From positions 1-45,803 of the forward strand of contig CAMJDT010000014.1 of the NCBI GenBank assembly GCA_946404495.1: a stretch of DNA of 45,803 nt, read 5' to 3'. The position numbers were made by a program, and so were the translations under genes. Below the pieces are notes generated by a model. It was given only the letters and a program-made list of their open reading frames with translations. It did no database searches and was not told where the DNA came from. This document shows positions 1-9,201 of this stretch, one piece after another. Source of the DNA: an uncultured Bacteroidales bacterium (lineage in GTDB: Bacteria > Bacteroidota > Bacteroidia > Bacteroidales > Paludibacteraceae). The first letter of the stretch is position 1; the number at the start of each line of letters is the position of its first letter.

Positions 1-295
1 CAGCAAAAATCTTTCAATTTTCTCTCATTTCTATAAGTACACAATATTTCAAAGTCCATTTCGCCGATTTTTTTGTTACCCTCGGCGGGTGGGTGTATTT
101 TGTTCTAAAAGTAAGATTCTCGGCTTCTTCTCGGTACATGGTCCCGTGATGGTCCTGTCCTGATCTTCACTTTTACTCGCGTTCGTCTCCGCAATCGCAA
201 AGGTCGAAACCGCTCTGCTAATTCGACAGGCGATGCGGGCCTCCGCTCTCCCCCCAAAATCGGCAGATTTTTGGGGACCCCGATCCCTTCCGTCG
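1..295. other. Non-coding segment at the left edge
   Basis: I see no convincing gene here. Open frames crossing it are low-complexity and run antisense to the neighbouring YD-like gene. It holds a short inverted pair (CGCCGA at about 62 and TCGGCG at about 83) and, next to the YD-like stop codon, the palindrome described separately. Confidence 0.5.
252..276. repeat. Palindromic repeat, left copy
   Basis: The arms CCCCAAAATC and GATTTTTGGGG flank the 4-nt loop GGCA. It lies 20 nt beyond the stop codon of the YD-like gene, so in that gene's transcript it would form a strong 3' hairpin, though without a U-tract. A near copy with the same arms and another loop (TGCT) lies at 45469-45494, so this looks like a dispersed element rather than a gene-specific terminator. 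Confidence 0.6.
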
Positions 296-2731
296 CTACA
301 GGATGAGGTATGTCTTCCCTCCCTGGATGACAATGCCGTGGTAGCCGGCGGGGTCAATGCGCTGTCCGGAGAGGTTATAGGTCGGTTGCGTCGAGTCGAA
401 AGGCTGCGCGTTATTTTCGTTGTTTTCGTAGTTTGCGTTATTTTCGTCAATCTCCTCTATATCAGTCGGTGTACGCGGCTGGCTACCATTGCTCGCAGGT
501 GCATCGCAGGAGTAGAAATAATGATTATCAGCATACGAAATCACCACTCCGCTATTCCAGGAACCATTAATTTCTCTGCGAATCTTATTATCTACTGCAT
601 CATATTCACTTTCTACAATAGAAATCGGCCGCCAATAGGTTCCAGTCCATCCGTACTGATTATTCTTAACGGTTGTTCCTCTGGCATCAAATTCATGAAT
701 ATATCGGGTATCATCCTCCCAAACGCCATTTCTATAGCGTGCTGCAACCTCATCGATGACTCTCCCCTGAGCATCGTAAGTATAATAATGCTGGAACGTA
801 GGAGTCCATGTTCCGCCCGAATAGGAGTAAGAAATACTACTGATCTTTCTGCCATCATTGCCCCAGACAGACGTAGAGCGATTGGTTCCAAACCAGCTTC
901 CGCCCGACCAGATATAACTAGCAGACATCACTTGGCGACCATTGGCATCATAGCCCCATTGATTCCAGAACGAGCCGACCCAGTCATTATTGGTCCAATT
1001 GCTGCGTTTCTCCTCTGTTTTCCGATTGGCAGCATCGTAAGCGTATTCCACTTTATACGAAGGAACCCAGTCATTATTCGACCAAGAGGTGTAACGAGCG
1101 ATAAACAAGGTCTGTCCGGCTGCTGTATATGCATTCGTATCCTTTTGCAAGCCTACCCAAACAGAGTCTGCCGAGCACGACCAAGTAGCATTGAGGAGCA
1201 GATGGTTTGCATTATCATAGATGAGATCCTGTCTGTTCATGGATGTCATAATCCACGCCGTGCCGTTCCAAGAGGCATTGTGGGTAAGAATGGTATTGCC
1301 ACGCGAGTCGTAGGTATTGACGGTGCGGGCAGAATAAATCCAGTCGGTGCCGTTATTGGTGTAGGTCTTGGTTGTATCATTTTGACCCAGGGTATTATAA
1401 TGGTAGTCGCTTCGCGAAGTGCCGACCCATGCTTCGTTCAGCCAAGCGAAATAGGCCTCTTGAACCATGATGGAACCCGAATAGGCGGCTGTATAGCGCG
1501 TGCTGTTTACCCACGTAGAGTCCGTCGCAGACCAAGATTGCAGAACCTGGTCCGTCATTCTCTTGGCATTATCATATGCGCAAACCACACGCGTACCATT
1601 TCCCTCCCATTTGCCGTCTTTCCACGTGTACTTACAACTCTCTATCGCATTGCCGGCTGCATCATAGTCGCTTACTGTCCACTGATTATTGACCCACGTA
1701 CCATTGGTCCATTTATAGGATATGGTGCCCGTTTTCTTGTTAGCGGAATTGTAGGTATAAGTCTCCTTCTTCGAGCCCTTCCAAGTCGTGCCCGAACCGG
1801 AATACTTCTCATAAAGGGTGTTATTAGCACCTTCATATTCCCACACCTCTTTGGACGTATTGGTCCAAGCGCCGGAATTCCAAGTGGTTTTCTCGTACAG
1901 CAGTTTCTTATTCGAAGCATTGTACAGCCATCTCTCGTGCGTAGAGCCAACCCACGTGCCGTTGGAATAGGATGAATAGTATATATAATCTATTCGGTTG
2001 CCCTTGGCATCGTATTGGTAATCCTTGCGGTTGCCGGCAGACCAGGCACCGTTGGAATATGCAGTATAGTTGATTTCTACGGTAATAGCGTTATTCTCGT
2101 AGGTACGCAGGCGTTGTTTGGAATGTACCAGATGATTGACCGCAGCATCGCGGGCATAAGTGGTATATTCCGTCTCATGTCCGGCTGCATCCCAGTCATA
2201 TGTATAAGCAGTTTGAGGTAGCCAAGTATTGTTTACCCAAGTATAGGTGATATTCGACTCCATCTTATGTGCCTCGTTATAGACGAACTCCGATTTGGCA
2301 GTACCTCGCCAATCGTTGGTGTTGGTATCCCACGCGAAGGTGCCTGTATAGATCTGCGTGCCGCTGGCGTCGTAGGCATATTCCTGTTTGGACGAAGTAC
2401 TGAGGATGCCGGTAACATCGTATTTCCAAACGATGGTGCGGATAGCACGATTGGCTGCATCGTATTCGTAGATGGTAGTCTCCGTGAGAACCGAGTCAGA
2501 GTTGAAGGTGAGAATCGAGTCCGTAAGGCATGTACCCGCGTTCGCGCGCATAGGTGCGCGCAGTTCAGCAGGTATCTCAGCCGGTACATACCACTCGGGT
2601 ACGCTATCCTCAGCGACAACGATTGAATCCATCGTCGCCTCGATGTTATCCGATACGACCGTATCCTCCGCCCTTGTCTGGAGCGGAAAAGCCAGGAGGG
2701 CTGCGAGTACTATGTATATATGCGTACGCAT
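296..2731 (-). CDS. Exported YD-like repeat protein
   Basis: 811 codons. Residues 1-21 form a signal peptide (short basic start, hydrophobic core, TRA-E cleavage region). From about residue 80 to 750 the protein is built of roughly 16 degenerate units of about 37-40 residues, each with a W..G.W tract, a Y.YDA.G or YDANGR motif and a following aromatic strand, resembling RHS/YD-type repeats and the DUF3836-like proteins of Bacteroides. The last 30 residues (YNLSGQRIDPAGYHGI onward) match the short C-terminal motif common on Bacteroidales surface proteins; I infer cell-surface delivery. An Asn/Glu-rich spacer (ENNANYENNENNAQ) precedes it and is encoded by low-complexity DNA. No enzymatic motif or toxin-like C-terminal domain is visible. 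No clear promoter lies between the start codon and the two terminators upstream. Function unknown; adhesion or a structural surface role is possible. Confidence 0.85.
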   Translation of the reverse strand: MRTHIYIVLAALLAFPLQTRAEDTVVSDNIEATMDSIVVAEDSVPEWYVPAEIPAELRAPMRANAGTCLTDSILTFNSDSVLTETTIYEYDAANRAIRTIVWKYDVTGILSTSSKQEYAYDASGTQIYTGTFAWDTNTNDWRGTAKSEFVYNEAHKMESNITYTWVNNTWLPQTAYTYDWDAAGHETEYTTYARDAAVNHLVHSKQRLRTYENNAITVEINYTAYSNGAWSAGNRKDYQYDAKGNRIDYIYYSSYSNGTWVGSTHERWLYNASNKKLLYEKTTWNSGAWTNTSKEVWEYEGANNTLYEKYSGSGTTWKGSKKETYTYNSANKKTGTISYKWTNGTWVNNQWTVSDYDAAGNAIESCKYTWKDGKWEGNGTRVVCAYDNAKRMTDQVLQSWSATDSTWVNSTRYTAAYSGSIMVQEAYFAWLNEAWVGTSRSDYHYNTLGQNDTTKTYTNNGTDWIYSARTVNTYDSRGNTILTHNASWNGTAWIMTSMNRQDLIYDNANHLLLNATWSCSADSVWVGLQKDTNAYTAAGQTLFIARYTSWSNNDWVPSYKVEYAYDAANRKTEEKRSNWTNNDWVGSFWNQWGYDANGRQVMSASYIWSGGSWFGTNRSTSVWGNDGRKISSISYSYSGGTWTPTFQHYYTYDAQGRVIDEVAARYRNGVWEDDTRYIHEFDARGTTVKNNQYGWTGTYWRPISIVESEYDAVDNKIRREINGSWNSGVVISYADNHYFYSCDAPASNGSQPRTPTDIEEIDENNANYENNENNAQPFDSTQPTYNLSGQRIDPAGYHGIVIQGGKTYLIL

Positions 2732-2784
2732 TGTCTCTATTGTTCTAGTGGTACTAGTGCTCTAGTGTATTAGTTAATAGCAAC

Positions 2785-2815
2785 AAAAAAGCGGATCCTC
2801 TGAATGTGTTCCGCT
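2785..2815 (-). terminator. Rho-independent terminator 1 of a tandem pair
   Basis: Read on the minus strand, stem AGCGGA/TCCGCT encloses a 14-nt loop and is followed by TTTTTT. It stands between the small membrane protein bicistron and the YD-like gene, about 55 nt before the latter's start codon. Confidence 0.6.
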
Positions 2816-2834
2816 ATTTTCGTACGCATGTACT

Positions 2835-2866
2835 AAAAAAGCGGGACTGCATTATTGCTGTTCCGC
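2835..2866 (-). terminator. Rho-independent terminator 2 of a tandem pair
   Basis: Minus-strand stem GCGGAAC/GTCCCGC (one G-U pair) with an inner GCA/TGC extension, followed by TTTTTT. It sits about 20 nt upstream (in transcript sense) of terminator 1 and is partly similar to it, suggesting duplication or deliberate double insulation. Confidence 0.6.
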
Positions 2867-3045
2867 GAATAGAGGCTCTCGCATTGCCTTTCATACTAAA
2901 CAGCAACACTGGAGCCCACTTCTGCATATATACATATTAAGGTACGCGCACACGCGTACATGCATATACATGCCATGAGCATCTTTTGTGTCGCAATGTC
3001 TTGGTATGAAAAATATGAATTTGCGAGATTCCTATTCGCCAAAAC
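2867..3045. other. Intergenic region without an identified gene
   Basis: A/T-rich sequence with alternating TATATACATAT and CGCGCACACGCG stretches. An open frame on the plus strand (2988-3176) has no family resemblance and crosses the oppositely oriented small ORFs; I do not call it. Confidence 0.4.
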
Positions 3046-3069
3046 AAAGCGCTAAGACGCTTTTTATCA

Positions 3070-3114
3070 CTATGTCTCCGCTTTTTTACGCTGTCGGAGC
3101 CAGCGGTTGGTCAT
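3070..3114 (-). CDS. Possible 14-aa basic mini-ORF
   Basis: Its ATG overlaps the TAA of the preceding 32-aa ORF (TAATG), an arrangement typical of translational coupling. The peptide MTNRWLRQRKKAET is strongly basic. A small hairpin (AAAGCG/CGCTTT, 3046-3063) follows. So short a frame could occur by chance; the case rests only on the coupling and position. Confidence 0.2.
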   Translation of the reverse strand: MTNRWLRQRKKAET

Positions 3115-3212
3115 TATTCCGCTTTTTCCCGTTTATGGAAATAAATCGCGGAAGCGATAAAGGCAATTATACCTAATACCATCCAAATTAACAAAAAATG
3201 TATTACAGTCAT
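3114..3212 (-). CDS. 32-aa single-pass membrane miniprotein
   Basis: MTVIHFLLIWMVLGIIAFIA is almost wholly hydrophobic and is followed by a short basic/acidic tail (YFHKREKAE), so it reads as one transmembrane helix with a charged cytoplasmic end. A strong Shine-Dalgarno sequence (AGGAGG) stands 7 nt before the ATG and overlaps the stop codon of the upstream DUF6722-like gene, which is notable because strong Shine-Dalgarno sites are uncommon in Bacteroidota. The gene starts 10 nt after that stop, so the two are co-transcribed. I do not recognise a family. A role as a partner or modulator of the upstream two-helix protein is an inference from position only. Confidence 0.6.
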   Translation of the reverse strand: MTVIHFLLIWMVLGIIAFIASAIYFHKREKAE

Positions 3213-3222
3213 AGTATGCCTC

Positions 3223-3471
3223 CTATCTTTTATTACTTTTGCTTGCCATTAAATAAAAACCTAATCCGATAAAAATGAGTATAAAAACCACTCCCACTAT
3301 CGTTAGTGTCACATATCCAATATCCTGTCTCATCAATCCGACGAGAATGACTCCTGCAAACACTAATTTTGCCAAGTCCAAACAAAACTTACCGGCTTCC
3401 CAAGCCAAACTATGGCTATCCTCTTCCTTTGCGGCAGGCTTTGCTTTTACGGATGTTGTTTTCTTCACCAT
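3223..3471 (-). CDS. Small two-helix membrane protein (DUF6722-like)
   Basis: 82 residues from the ATG at 3471. The frame extends upstream to a TTG at 3498, but that would lie only a few bases from the predicted transcription start, so I prefer the ATG. A Lys/Ala-rich hydrophilic N-terminus (MVKKTTSVKAKPAAKEED) is followed by two hydrophobic segments, about residues 32-48 and 53-75, and a basic tail ending KSNKR. The pattern GKFCLDLAKLVFAGVILVGLM resembles the small Bacteroidales proteins grouped as DUF6722; this is recalled, not searched. Function unknown. It forms a bicistron with the 32-aa miniprotein. Confidence 0.7.
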   Translation of the reverse strand: MVKKTTSVKAKPAAKEEDSHSLAWEAGKFCLDLAKLVFAGVILVGLMRQDIGYVTLTIVGVVFILIFIGLGFYLMASKSNKR

Positions 3472-3506
3472 CGGGTTTCTATCTACACTTTTTCTCAAAT
3501 TCGCCG

Positions 3507-3537
3507 CAAAATTACAACTTTTTTTTCATATATGCAA
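3507..3537 (-). promoter_or_regulatory. Bacteroidetes promoter of the small membrane protein bicistron
   Basis: Minus-strand TAATTTTG (3507-3514) as the -7 element and TTG (3535-3537) as the -33 element, separated by 20 nt. Transcription should start near 3502. Confidence 0.55.
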
Positions 3538-3594
3538 GAAATTTTAGAAAAAAATGCATATTTGCAACTATAGTTTGCTTTTTATCCCCAATTT

Positions 3595-3626
3595 TTTGCG
3601 TATTCCAAATATTTGTTGTACCTTTG
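3595..3626 (+). promoter_or_regulatory. Bacteroidetes promoter of rfbB
   Basis: TTTG (3595-3598), 20 nt, TACCTTTG (3619-3626): a full match to the primary sigma consensus. It gives a leader of about 22 nt before the rfbB ATG, and excludes the longer frame that begins upstream of the promoter. Confidence 0.8.
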
Positions 3627-3652
3627 CACCCAAATTGAGAAACAGTACAACT

Positions 3653-4786
3653 ATGCGTAGTATCATCATTACCGGCGGAGCCGGATTTATCGGGAGCCAT
3701 GTGGTGCGCCTGTTCGTAAATAAGTACCCCGAGTACCGAATCATCAACGTCGATAAATTGACCTATGCCGGCAACCTGGCGAACCTGCGGGATATCGAAG
3801 ATAAGCCCAATTATCGCTTCGTAAAAGCCGATATCTGCGACTTTGATACCATCTATCGCCTGATGCAGGAGGAGCAGGTGACGGGTATTATCCACCTCGC
3901 GGCCGAAAGCCATGTGGACCGCTCCATCAAGGATCCCTTTACCTTCGCCCGCACCAATGTAATGGGAACGCTCAGTATGCTGCAAGCCGCGAAGCTGTAC
4001 TGGGAGACCCTGCCGGAGAAGTACGAAGGCAAGCGTTTCTACCATATCTCGACCGATGAGGTGTACGGCGCCCTGGAGATGACGCATCCGGACGGCATCG
4101 AGCCGCCCTTTACCACCAAAGCCTCGTCCGGCAGCCAACATCTGGCCTACGGAGACAAGTTCTTTACCGAGGACCTGAAATACCAGCCGCATAGTCCGTA
4201 TTCCGCTTCGAAGGCCTCCAGCGACCATTTCGTCCGCGCCTTCCACGACACATACGGCCTGCCGACGATCGTCACCAACTGCTCCAATAACTACGGCCCC
4301 TATCAGTTCCCCGAGAAACTGATACCGCTCTTCATCAACAATATCCGTCACCGTCGCGCGCTACCCGTCTATGGTCAGGGACTCAACGTCCGCGACTGGC
4401 TCTATGTAGAGGATCACGCGCGTGCCATCGACCTGATTTTCCATAAGGGTACCGTAGCCGAGACCTACAATATCGGCGGCTTTAACGAGTGGAAGAATAT
4501 CGATATCGTGAAAGTCCTCATCCGTACCACCGACCGCCTCTTAGGCCGCAAGGAGGACGAGGATATGAACCTCATCACTTATGTAACCGACCGCGCAGGT
4601 CACGATATGCGCTATGCAATCGATAGTCGTAAGTTGCAGCGGGAATTAGGCTGGGAGCCGACGCTGCAGTTTGAGGAAGGCATCGAGAAGACCGTGCGCT
4701 GGTACCTGGATAACCAAGCCTGGATGGACAATATCACCTCCGGCGACTACGAGAAATACTACGAAGAGATGTACCGTAACCGCTAA
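3653..4786 (+). CDS. rfbB: dTDP-glucose 4,6-dehydratase
   Basis: Converts dTDP-D-glucose to dTDP-4-keto-6-deoxy-D-glucose, the second step of dTDP-L-rhamnose and related deoxysugar synthesis, in the cytosol. 377 residues from the ATG just downstream of the promoter. The NAD-binding glycine motif GGAGFIGSH is at residues 8-16, the acidic Asp of NVDKLTYAG follows beta-2, STDEVYGAL carries the catalytic Thr-Asp-Glu triad, and YSASKASSDH supplies the Tyr and Lys of the short-chain dehydrogenase site. NNYGPYQFPEKLIP and GLNVRDWLYVEDHA are characteristic of RfbB. The segment after VYGAL is about 30 residues longer than in many proteobacterial enzymes, a form I recall from Bacteroidota. Partner genes rfbA, rfbC and rfbD are not in the window, so it is a solitary gene here. 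It converges on priA with only 4 nt between stop codons. Confidence 0.95.
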   Translation: MRSIIITGGAGFIGSHVVRLFVNKYPEYRIINVDKLTYAGNLANLRDIEDKPNYRFVKADICDFDTIYRLMQEEQVTGIIHLAAESHVDRSIKDPFTFARTNVMGTLSMLQAAKLYWETLPEKYEGKRFYHISTDEVYGALEMTHPDGIEPPFTTKASSGSQHLAYGDKFFTEDLKYQPHSPYSASKASSDHFVRAFHDTYGLPTIVTNCSNNYGPYQFPEKLIPLFINNIRHRRALPVYGQGLNVRDWLYVEDHARAIDLIFHKGTVAETYNIGGFNEWKNIDIVKVLIRTTDRLLGRKEDEDMNLITYVTDRAGHDMRYAIDSRKLQRELGWEPTLQFEEGIEKTVRWYLDNQAWMDNITSGDYEKYYEEMYRNR

Positions 4787-4790
4787 CTTT

Positions 4791-6872
4791 TTACTGCGGA
4801 TCTACGTCGGGCAGGATCTCGAGTCCGCGATAGGCGGGATCGGCGAGAATGGTCTCAATATGCGGGCGGAGGAGTACCTTCGCCCGTGTAATGGATGCCG
4901 AGGACTCGATGCGGAGCTGAAGTTGGCGCAGATGCAACTGCTGGATGCGGGCGACACCCGGCACGATGACATCGGAGCAGCGTTTGCCGAAGACGGCCTT
5001 CAGTCGTTGGGCCAACGCAAGCGCCGCCGCCTCCAGCCGATCGGCGTGACGATGCCTTAGCGTCAGCGTGATCAATCGTGTAAAGGGCGGATAGGCGAAG
5101 AGTTCGCGCTCGTTAATCTGCTCGTCATACATCGCGTTGTAGTCATGACGCATTACCCAGTCGAATACCGGGTGCAAGGGGTCGAAGGTCTGGATAATGA
5201 CCTCCGATCCTGTGTTTTCGGTGCGTCCGGCGCGGCCGGATACCTGCTCTAACATATGGAAGGCGCGTTCGTAACTGCGAAACGAAGGCTGCGAGAGCAG
5301 GGCATCGGCGTTGAGTACGGCAACGAGGCTGACGTTGTCGAAATGCAGCCCTTTGGAGACCATCTGCGTGCCAATCAGGATATCCACTTCGCCGGCGGCA
5401 AAGGCCGAAATAATCGCCCTGTAGTCATCCTTACGACGCGTGGTATCCAGGTCCATGCGCGCAACTCTCGCCTCGGGGAAGAGCGCTGCTACCTCGTCTT
5501 CGATGCGTTCGGTGCCGAAGCCGTGCACGCGCATCTTGCCTCCGCACTGCGGACAGATATCCGGCAGGGACTGCTCCGATCCGCAGTAGTGACAGGTAAG
5601 GCGATGATGAATAGTCGATGGCCGATAGTCGTTAGTCGATAGCGCGTTCTTGGTATGCAGCGTGAGCGAGACATCGCAGTCGGGACACTTAGGCACATAG
5701 CCGCAGTCGGTACACTGCACATAGGGCGCGTAGCCTCGGCGGTTCTGGAAGAGGATGATCTGCTTGCCTCTGGCCAGTTCCTCGCGGATGCGGAGCACAA
5801 GCGGGTCGGAGAAGTGGTCGTACATCTCCTTGCGGTGGTACTGCTCTCTAAGGTCGATGAGGGTGATTCTTGGCAGTTGGAGCCCTTGATAGCGGCGCGT
5901 CATCCTTACCAACCCGTATTTGCCGGAGAGGGCATTATAGTAGGTTTCCACCGACGGAGTCGCTGTGCCGAGCAGCACCTTACCTTTTAATAAACGCGCG
6001 CGCACGATAGCGATAGAGCGTGCGTGGTAACGCGGCGCCGGGTCTTGCTGCTTGTAGGAAGGTTCGTGTTCCTCATCTACGATGATGAGGGCCTTGTCGC
6101 TGAGCGGCAGGAAGACGGCAGAGCGTGCGCCTACGATGAGCCGCGGTTCGCGGGAGAGGATCAACCTTCTGTATAACTCCATCCGCTGGGCATCCGTCAC
6201 GCGCGAGTGATAGACGGATAGTTGCGCTCCGAAGACGCGCTGGAGCCGGTCGGTGAGTTGGGTCGTGAGTGCGATCTCCGGCACGAGGTAGAGTACTTGT
6301 CGTCCCTCGCGGAGGGCCTCCAGTATGAGGTGGATATAGACCTCGGTCTTGCCGGAAGAGGTAACGCCGTGCAGCAGAACCACATCGTGCGACTGCCATC
6401 CCTCTTTGATGCTTCGCATCGCCTCTTGCTGCTGGTCATCCAGCGGATGAGGCGGTACGGTTTCGCCCGTATATTCGCTGAGCTTGACGCGCCGGCGCGT
6501 GGATTCGGCGAGTACGTACTGTCGGTCGTTGGCCTTGTTGGGCAGCGCCGCTGCCATCACATCGCCAATCGGACACATATAGTAATCGGCAGTCCATTGC
6601 CAGAGTTGCAGCTGCTCCTCTCTTAGAACGGGCTCGGCATCCAGTATCAGGATGATATCGCGCATCTTTTCCTCGGGGAGGTCATCGTCTGTTATGACAT
6701 GTTCGCCGCGAACGATACCTACCAGTTGGCGCGTCGCAAGCGGCACCACCACCCGGGTTCCGGGGGCGGGTATAGGGAGAGAAGAAGGGACACGATATGT
6801 ATACGTGTCCCTTATCGCAAGCGGTAATATGACATCAACTCTCGGCAGCAATAGCTTTCTCGTAACATGCAC
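4791..6872 (-). CDS. priA: Primosomal replication-restart helicase PriA
   Basis: A 3'-5' superfamily 2 DNA helicase that reloads the replisome at stalled forks. 693 residues from a GTG at 6872. The N-terminal DNA-binding region ([18 protein letters not shown]) is followed by Walker [12 protein letters not shown], the Walker B variant [13 protein letters not shown] and late motifs [12 protein letters not shown] and QVSGRAGR. The zinc module has pairs CTDCG, CPDC, CHYC and CPQC. Oddly, about 27 residues separate the second and third pairs, where I recall about 14 in other PriA proteins. The extra [15 protein letters not shown] is encoded by repetitive DNA (5608-5645) resembling intergenic repeats. 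The start overlaps the end of tdk by 38 nt; the ATG within TGATG at the tdk stop is out of frame, so GTG, or an internal TTG, must serve. The start is therefore uncertain. Confidence 0.93.
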   Translation of the reverse strand: MHVTRKLLLPRVDVILPLAIRDTYTYRVPSSLPIPAPGTRVVVPLATRQLVGIVRGEHVITDDDLPEEKMRDIILILDAEPVLREEQLQLWQWTADYYMCPIGDVMAAALPNKANDRQYVLAESTRRRVKLSEYTGETVPPHPLDDQQQEAMRSIKEGWQSHDVVLLHGVTSSGKTEVYIHLILEALREGRQVLYLVPEIALTTQLTDRLQRVFGAQLSVYHSRVTDAQRMELYRRLILSREPRLIVGARSAVFLPLSDKALIIVDEEHEPSYKQQDPAPRYHARSIAIVRARLLKGKVLLGTATPSVETYYNALSGKYGLVRMTRRYQGLQLPRITLIDLREQYHRKEMYDHFSDPLVLRIREELARGKQIILFQNRRGYAPYVQCTDCGYVPKCPDCDVSLTLHTKNALSTNDYRPSTIHHRLTCHYCGSEQSLPDICPQCGGKMRVHGFGTERIEDEVAALFPEARVARMDLDTTRRKDDYRAIISAFAAGEVDILIGTQMVSKGLHFDNVSLVAVLNADALLSQPSFRSYERAFHMLEQVSGRAGRTENTGSEVIIQTFDPLHPVFDWVMRHDYNAMYDEQINERELFAYPPFTRLITLTLRHRHADRLEAAALALAQRLKAVFGKRCSDVIVPGVARIQQLHLRQLQLRIESSASITRAKVLLRPHIETILADPAYRGLEILPDVDPQ

Positions 6873-7422
6873 GACAGAGAGGTTCGTAACTATCGGTCTC
6901 GCCCAGCAGCACGCGTTTGTCGCTGGCTACGAGGCGGTGCGATACATATGCCAGATCGCCGCAGTGGACACAGATAGCGTGCGTCTTGTATACATCCTCG
7001 GCGATAGCCATCAGAGCCGGCATCGGACCAAAAGGTACGCCCTTATAGTCCATGTCCAGTCCGGCAACGATGACGCGGATACCGCGGGACGCCAACTGGC
7101 TGCATACATCTACTATTCCCATATCAAAGAACTGCGCTTCGTCGATACCTACTACATCGATATCTGAGGCCAGCAGCAGAATGTTCTGCGACGAATCGAC
7201 GGGCGTAGATTGGATCACGTTGTGGTCGTGGCTGACTACGTCCTCCACGCTGTAGCGCACATCGATGGCGGGTTTGAATATCTCAACGCGCTGTTTGGCG
7301 AACTGCGCACGTTTCATTCTTCGAATCAGTTCCTCGGTCTTACCGGAGAACATCGAGCCGCAAACGACTTCTATACTGCCCCTGCGATGCACGGGGCCTT
7401 GTGTGTCACGTTCTGAAAACAT
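6835..7422 (-). CDS. tdk: Thymidine kinase (type II)
   Basis: Phosphorylates thymidine to dTMP in the salvage pathway. 195 residues, the normal size for bacterial type II enzymes. P-loop GSMFSGKT at about residues 22-29; the Walker B and catalytic region [10 protein letters not shown] (Glu is the general base); the lasso region [15 protein letters not shown]; and a structural zinc site made by CVHCG and CRAC. The first 14 residues ([15 protein letters not shown]) are a polar extension before the conserved core, so a later start cannot be excluded. It is flanked by recJ upstream and priA downstream on the same strand, the latter overlapping it by 38 nt. Confidence 0.93.
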   Translation of the reverse strand: MFSERDTQGPVHRRGSIEVVCGSMFSGKTEELIRRMKRAQFAKQRVEIFKPAIDVRYSVEDVVSHDHNVIQSTPVDSSQNILLLASDIDVVGIDEAQFFDMGIVDVCSQLASRGIRVIVAGLDMDYKGVPFGPMPALMAIAEDVYKTHAICVHCGDLAYVSHRLVASDKRVLLGETDSYEPLCRACYEKAIAAES

Positions 7423-7439
7423 AAAACCATTTACTATTT

Positions 7440-7485
7440 AGTCATTTACCAATATCAATTATCAACTATCAATTATCAATTAAAT
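7440..7485. repeat. Low-complexity intergenic repeat at the recJ 3' end
   Basis: Minus-strand units of the form TTGATAATTGATAGTTGA followed by AAATGACTAAATAGTAAATG. It supplies the last codons (Leu-Ile-Asp-Asn) and the stop codon of recJ. A related block lies at 16082-16115 before upp. Confidence 0.6.
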
Positions 7486-9169
7486 GAATGTCTTGCACAT
7501 TCATTTGTACCGACGTGCGTCCGTTATAGGTGTTTTCCTCCAGTTCGTAGCAGATGTCGGCGCTGTGTCCGTTCTGCAGATGGAGTGCCGCTTCGCCGAG
7601 TCCGAAGCCGATGCCGGTAATGGCAGCCGTGCGGTCGGTCACATCGAAGCGCAGGTGTTCACCCTGTTTGCCGACGCGGCGGGTGCCGTGATTATTGATG
7701 ACATTGCGGGTGACGAACATAGGCCGTGGGTTATCCGGTCCGAAAGGCTCGAGGTGACGGAGGATGTTAAAGAACTGGTAATCGATATCCGAGAAAGCTA
7801 TCTCCGCCTCCGCGTGGATAGTCGGATAGCGTTGCTCGGGTAGGATATGTTCGGCTACAAAGGCCTCAAACCTACGTTTGAACTCCGGCAGGCTCTCTTC
7901 CTTCATACCGAGGCCGGCGGCAAAACGGTGTCCTCCGAAGTTGGTCAGCAAATCGCGGCAGGAGTCTATGGCCGTGTAGATATCAAATCCGCCGACGCTG
8001 CGCGCCGAACCGGATAGCAGCCCGTCATCGCCTCGGGTGAGGACGATGGTGGGACGGTAATAGGTCTCCGTGAGCCGACTGGCTACAATTCCTACCACGC
8101 CCTTATGCCAACCCGGCGAATAGACCACGGTAGAGAACCGCTTTTCGTTGTCAGGATCCTGGCTGAGCAGTTGGAGCGCCTCGTCGCGGGTGGTGTTGTC
8201 AAACTCGCGCCGCTCGTTGTTGCTCGTGTTGATGACTTCCGCCAGCTGTTCGGCCTCTGCCGGATCGTTGGTGATGAGCAGCCGTACGGCCTCTATGGCG
8301 GAGTGCATACGTCCGCTGGCATTGATGCGCGGACCAATACGATAGACCAGGTCGGATATCGTGATATGCCGCCCTTCCTCGCCGATACCGGCTACGCGGA
8401 AGAGGCTCTTGAGTCCGGGAGAGGGTGCCTTGTTGATCCGACGCAGCCCGAAATAGGCAAGGATGCGGTTCTCGCCGGTCATCGGCACGACATCGGAGGC
8501 GATCGACATTGCCAACAATGGCAGCAGATCCACAAAGTCGCTCTCCTTCAGTCCGTGACGAATCGCATAGGCTTGCACCAACTTAAAACCGACGCCGCAG
8601 CCGGACAGTTCCTTATAGGGGTAGCCGCAGTCCTGGCGCTTCATATTGAGCACCGCGACGGCCTTAGGCAGCGTGTCGCCGGGCGTGTGGTGGTCGCAGA
8701 TGATGAAGTCGATACCGCGTTCGCGGGCATATTCCACCTTATCTATGGCTTTGATACCGCAGTCGAGGGCGATGATGAGCGTGCAGCCTTGTTGCTGCGC
8801 ATAGTCGATACCGCGGAAGGAGATACCGTAGCCTTCAGTATAGCGGTCGGGGACATAGAAATCGAGTCGGTCGGTGAGATGGCTCAAAAAACGGTACATG
8901 AGTGCTACCGCCGTAGTGCCGTCTACGTCGTAGTCGCCGTAGACCAATATACGCTCGCCTTCGCGCACCGCCATCTCGAGTCGGGCTACCGCGTTGTACA
9001 TATCCTTCATCAGGAAGGGATCGTGCAATTCGCCGAGCGAGGGACGCACATAGGCGCGCGCCTCATCGGGCGTGCGTATGCCGCGACGCACCAGCATGCG
9101 CGCGGAGGGAGCACTGATCTTGAGTTCCCGCTGCAGGAGTTCGGAGATTTGCTGCTCCTCCTCACTCAT
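7469..9169 (-). CDS. recJ: Single-stranded-DNA-specific exonuclease RecJ
   Basis: A 5'-3' single-strand exonuclease acting in recombination and mismatch repair. 566 residues, usual for the family. DHH-superfamily metal motifs occur in order: VYGDYDVDGTTA (motif I), IIALDCGIKA (motif II), FIICDHHTPGD (the DHH motif itself), and GPRINASGRM (DHHA1 substrate site). The C-terminal region FSDIDYQFFNILRHLEPFGPDNPRP is the OB-fold portion typical of RecJ. The last four codons are read from the flanking repeat, so the natural C-terminus may have been set by repeat insertion. It begins 32 nt after the amidase gene and probably belongs to the nfeD-floA transcript. Confidence 0.95.
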   Translation of the reverse strand: MSEEEQQISELLQRELKISAPSARMLVRRGIRTPDEARAYVRPSLGELHDPFLMKDMYNAVARLEMAVREGERILVYGDYDVDGTTAVALMYRFLSHLTDRLDFYVPDRYTEGYGISFRGIDYAQQQGCTLIIALDCGIKAIDKVEYARERGIDFIICDHHTPGDTLPKAVAVLNMKRQDCGYPYKELSGCGVGFKLVQAYAIRHGLKESDFVDLLPLLAMSIASDVVPMTGENRILAYFGLRRINKAPSPGLKSLFRVAGIGEEGRHITISDLVYRIGPRINASGRMHSAIEAVRLLITNDPAEAEQLAEVINTSNNERREFDNTTRDEALQLLSQDPDNEKRFSTVVYSPGWHKGVVGIVASRLTETYYRPTIVLTRGDDGLLSGSARSVGGFDIYTAIDSCRDLLTNFGGHRFAAGLGMKEESLPEFKRRFEAFVAEHILPEQRYPTIHAEAEIAFSDIDYQFFNILRHLEPFGPDNPRPMFVTRNVINNHGTRRVGKQGEHLRFDVTDRTAAITGIGFGLGEAALHLQNGHSADICYELEENTYNGRTSVQMNVQDIHLIDN

Positions 9170-9201
9170 TTGCCATATGTCCCAGTTGTAGTTGATAGCA
9201 G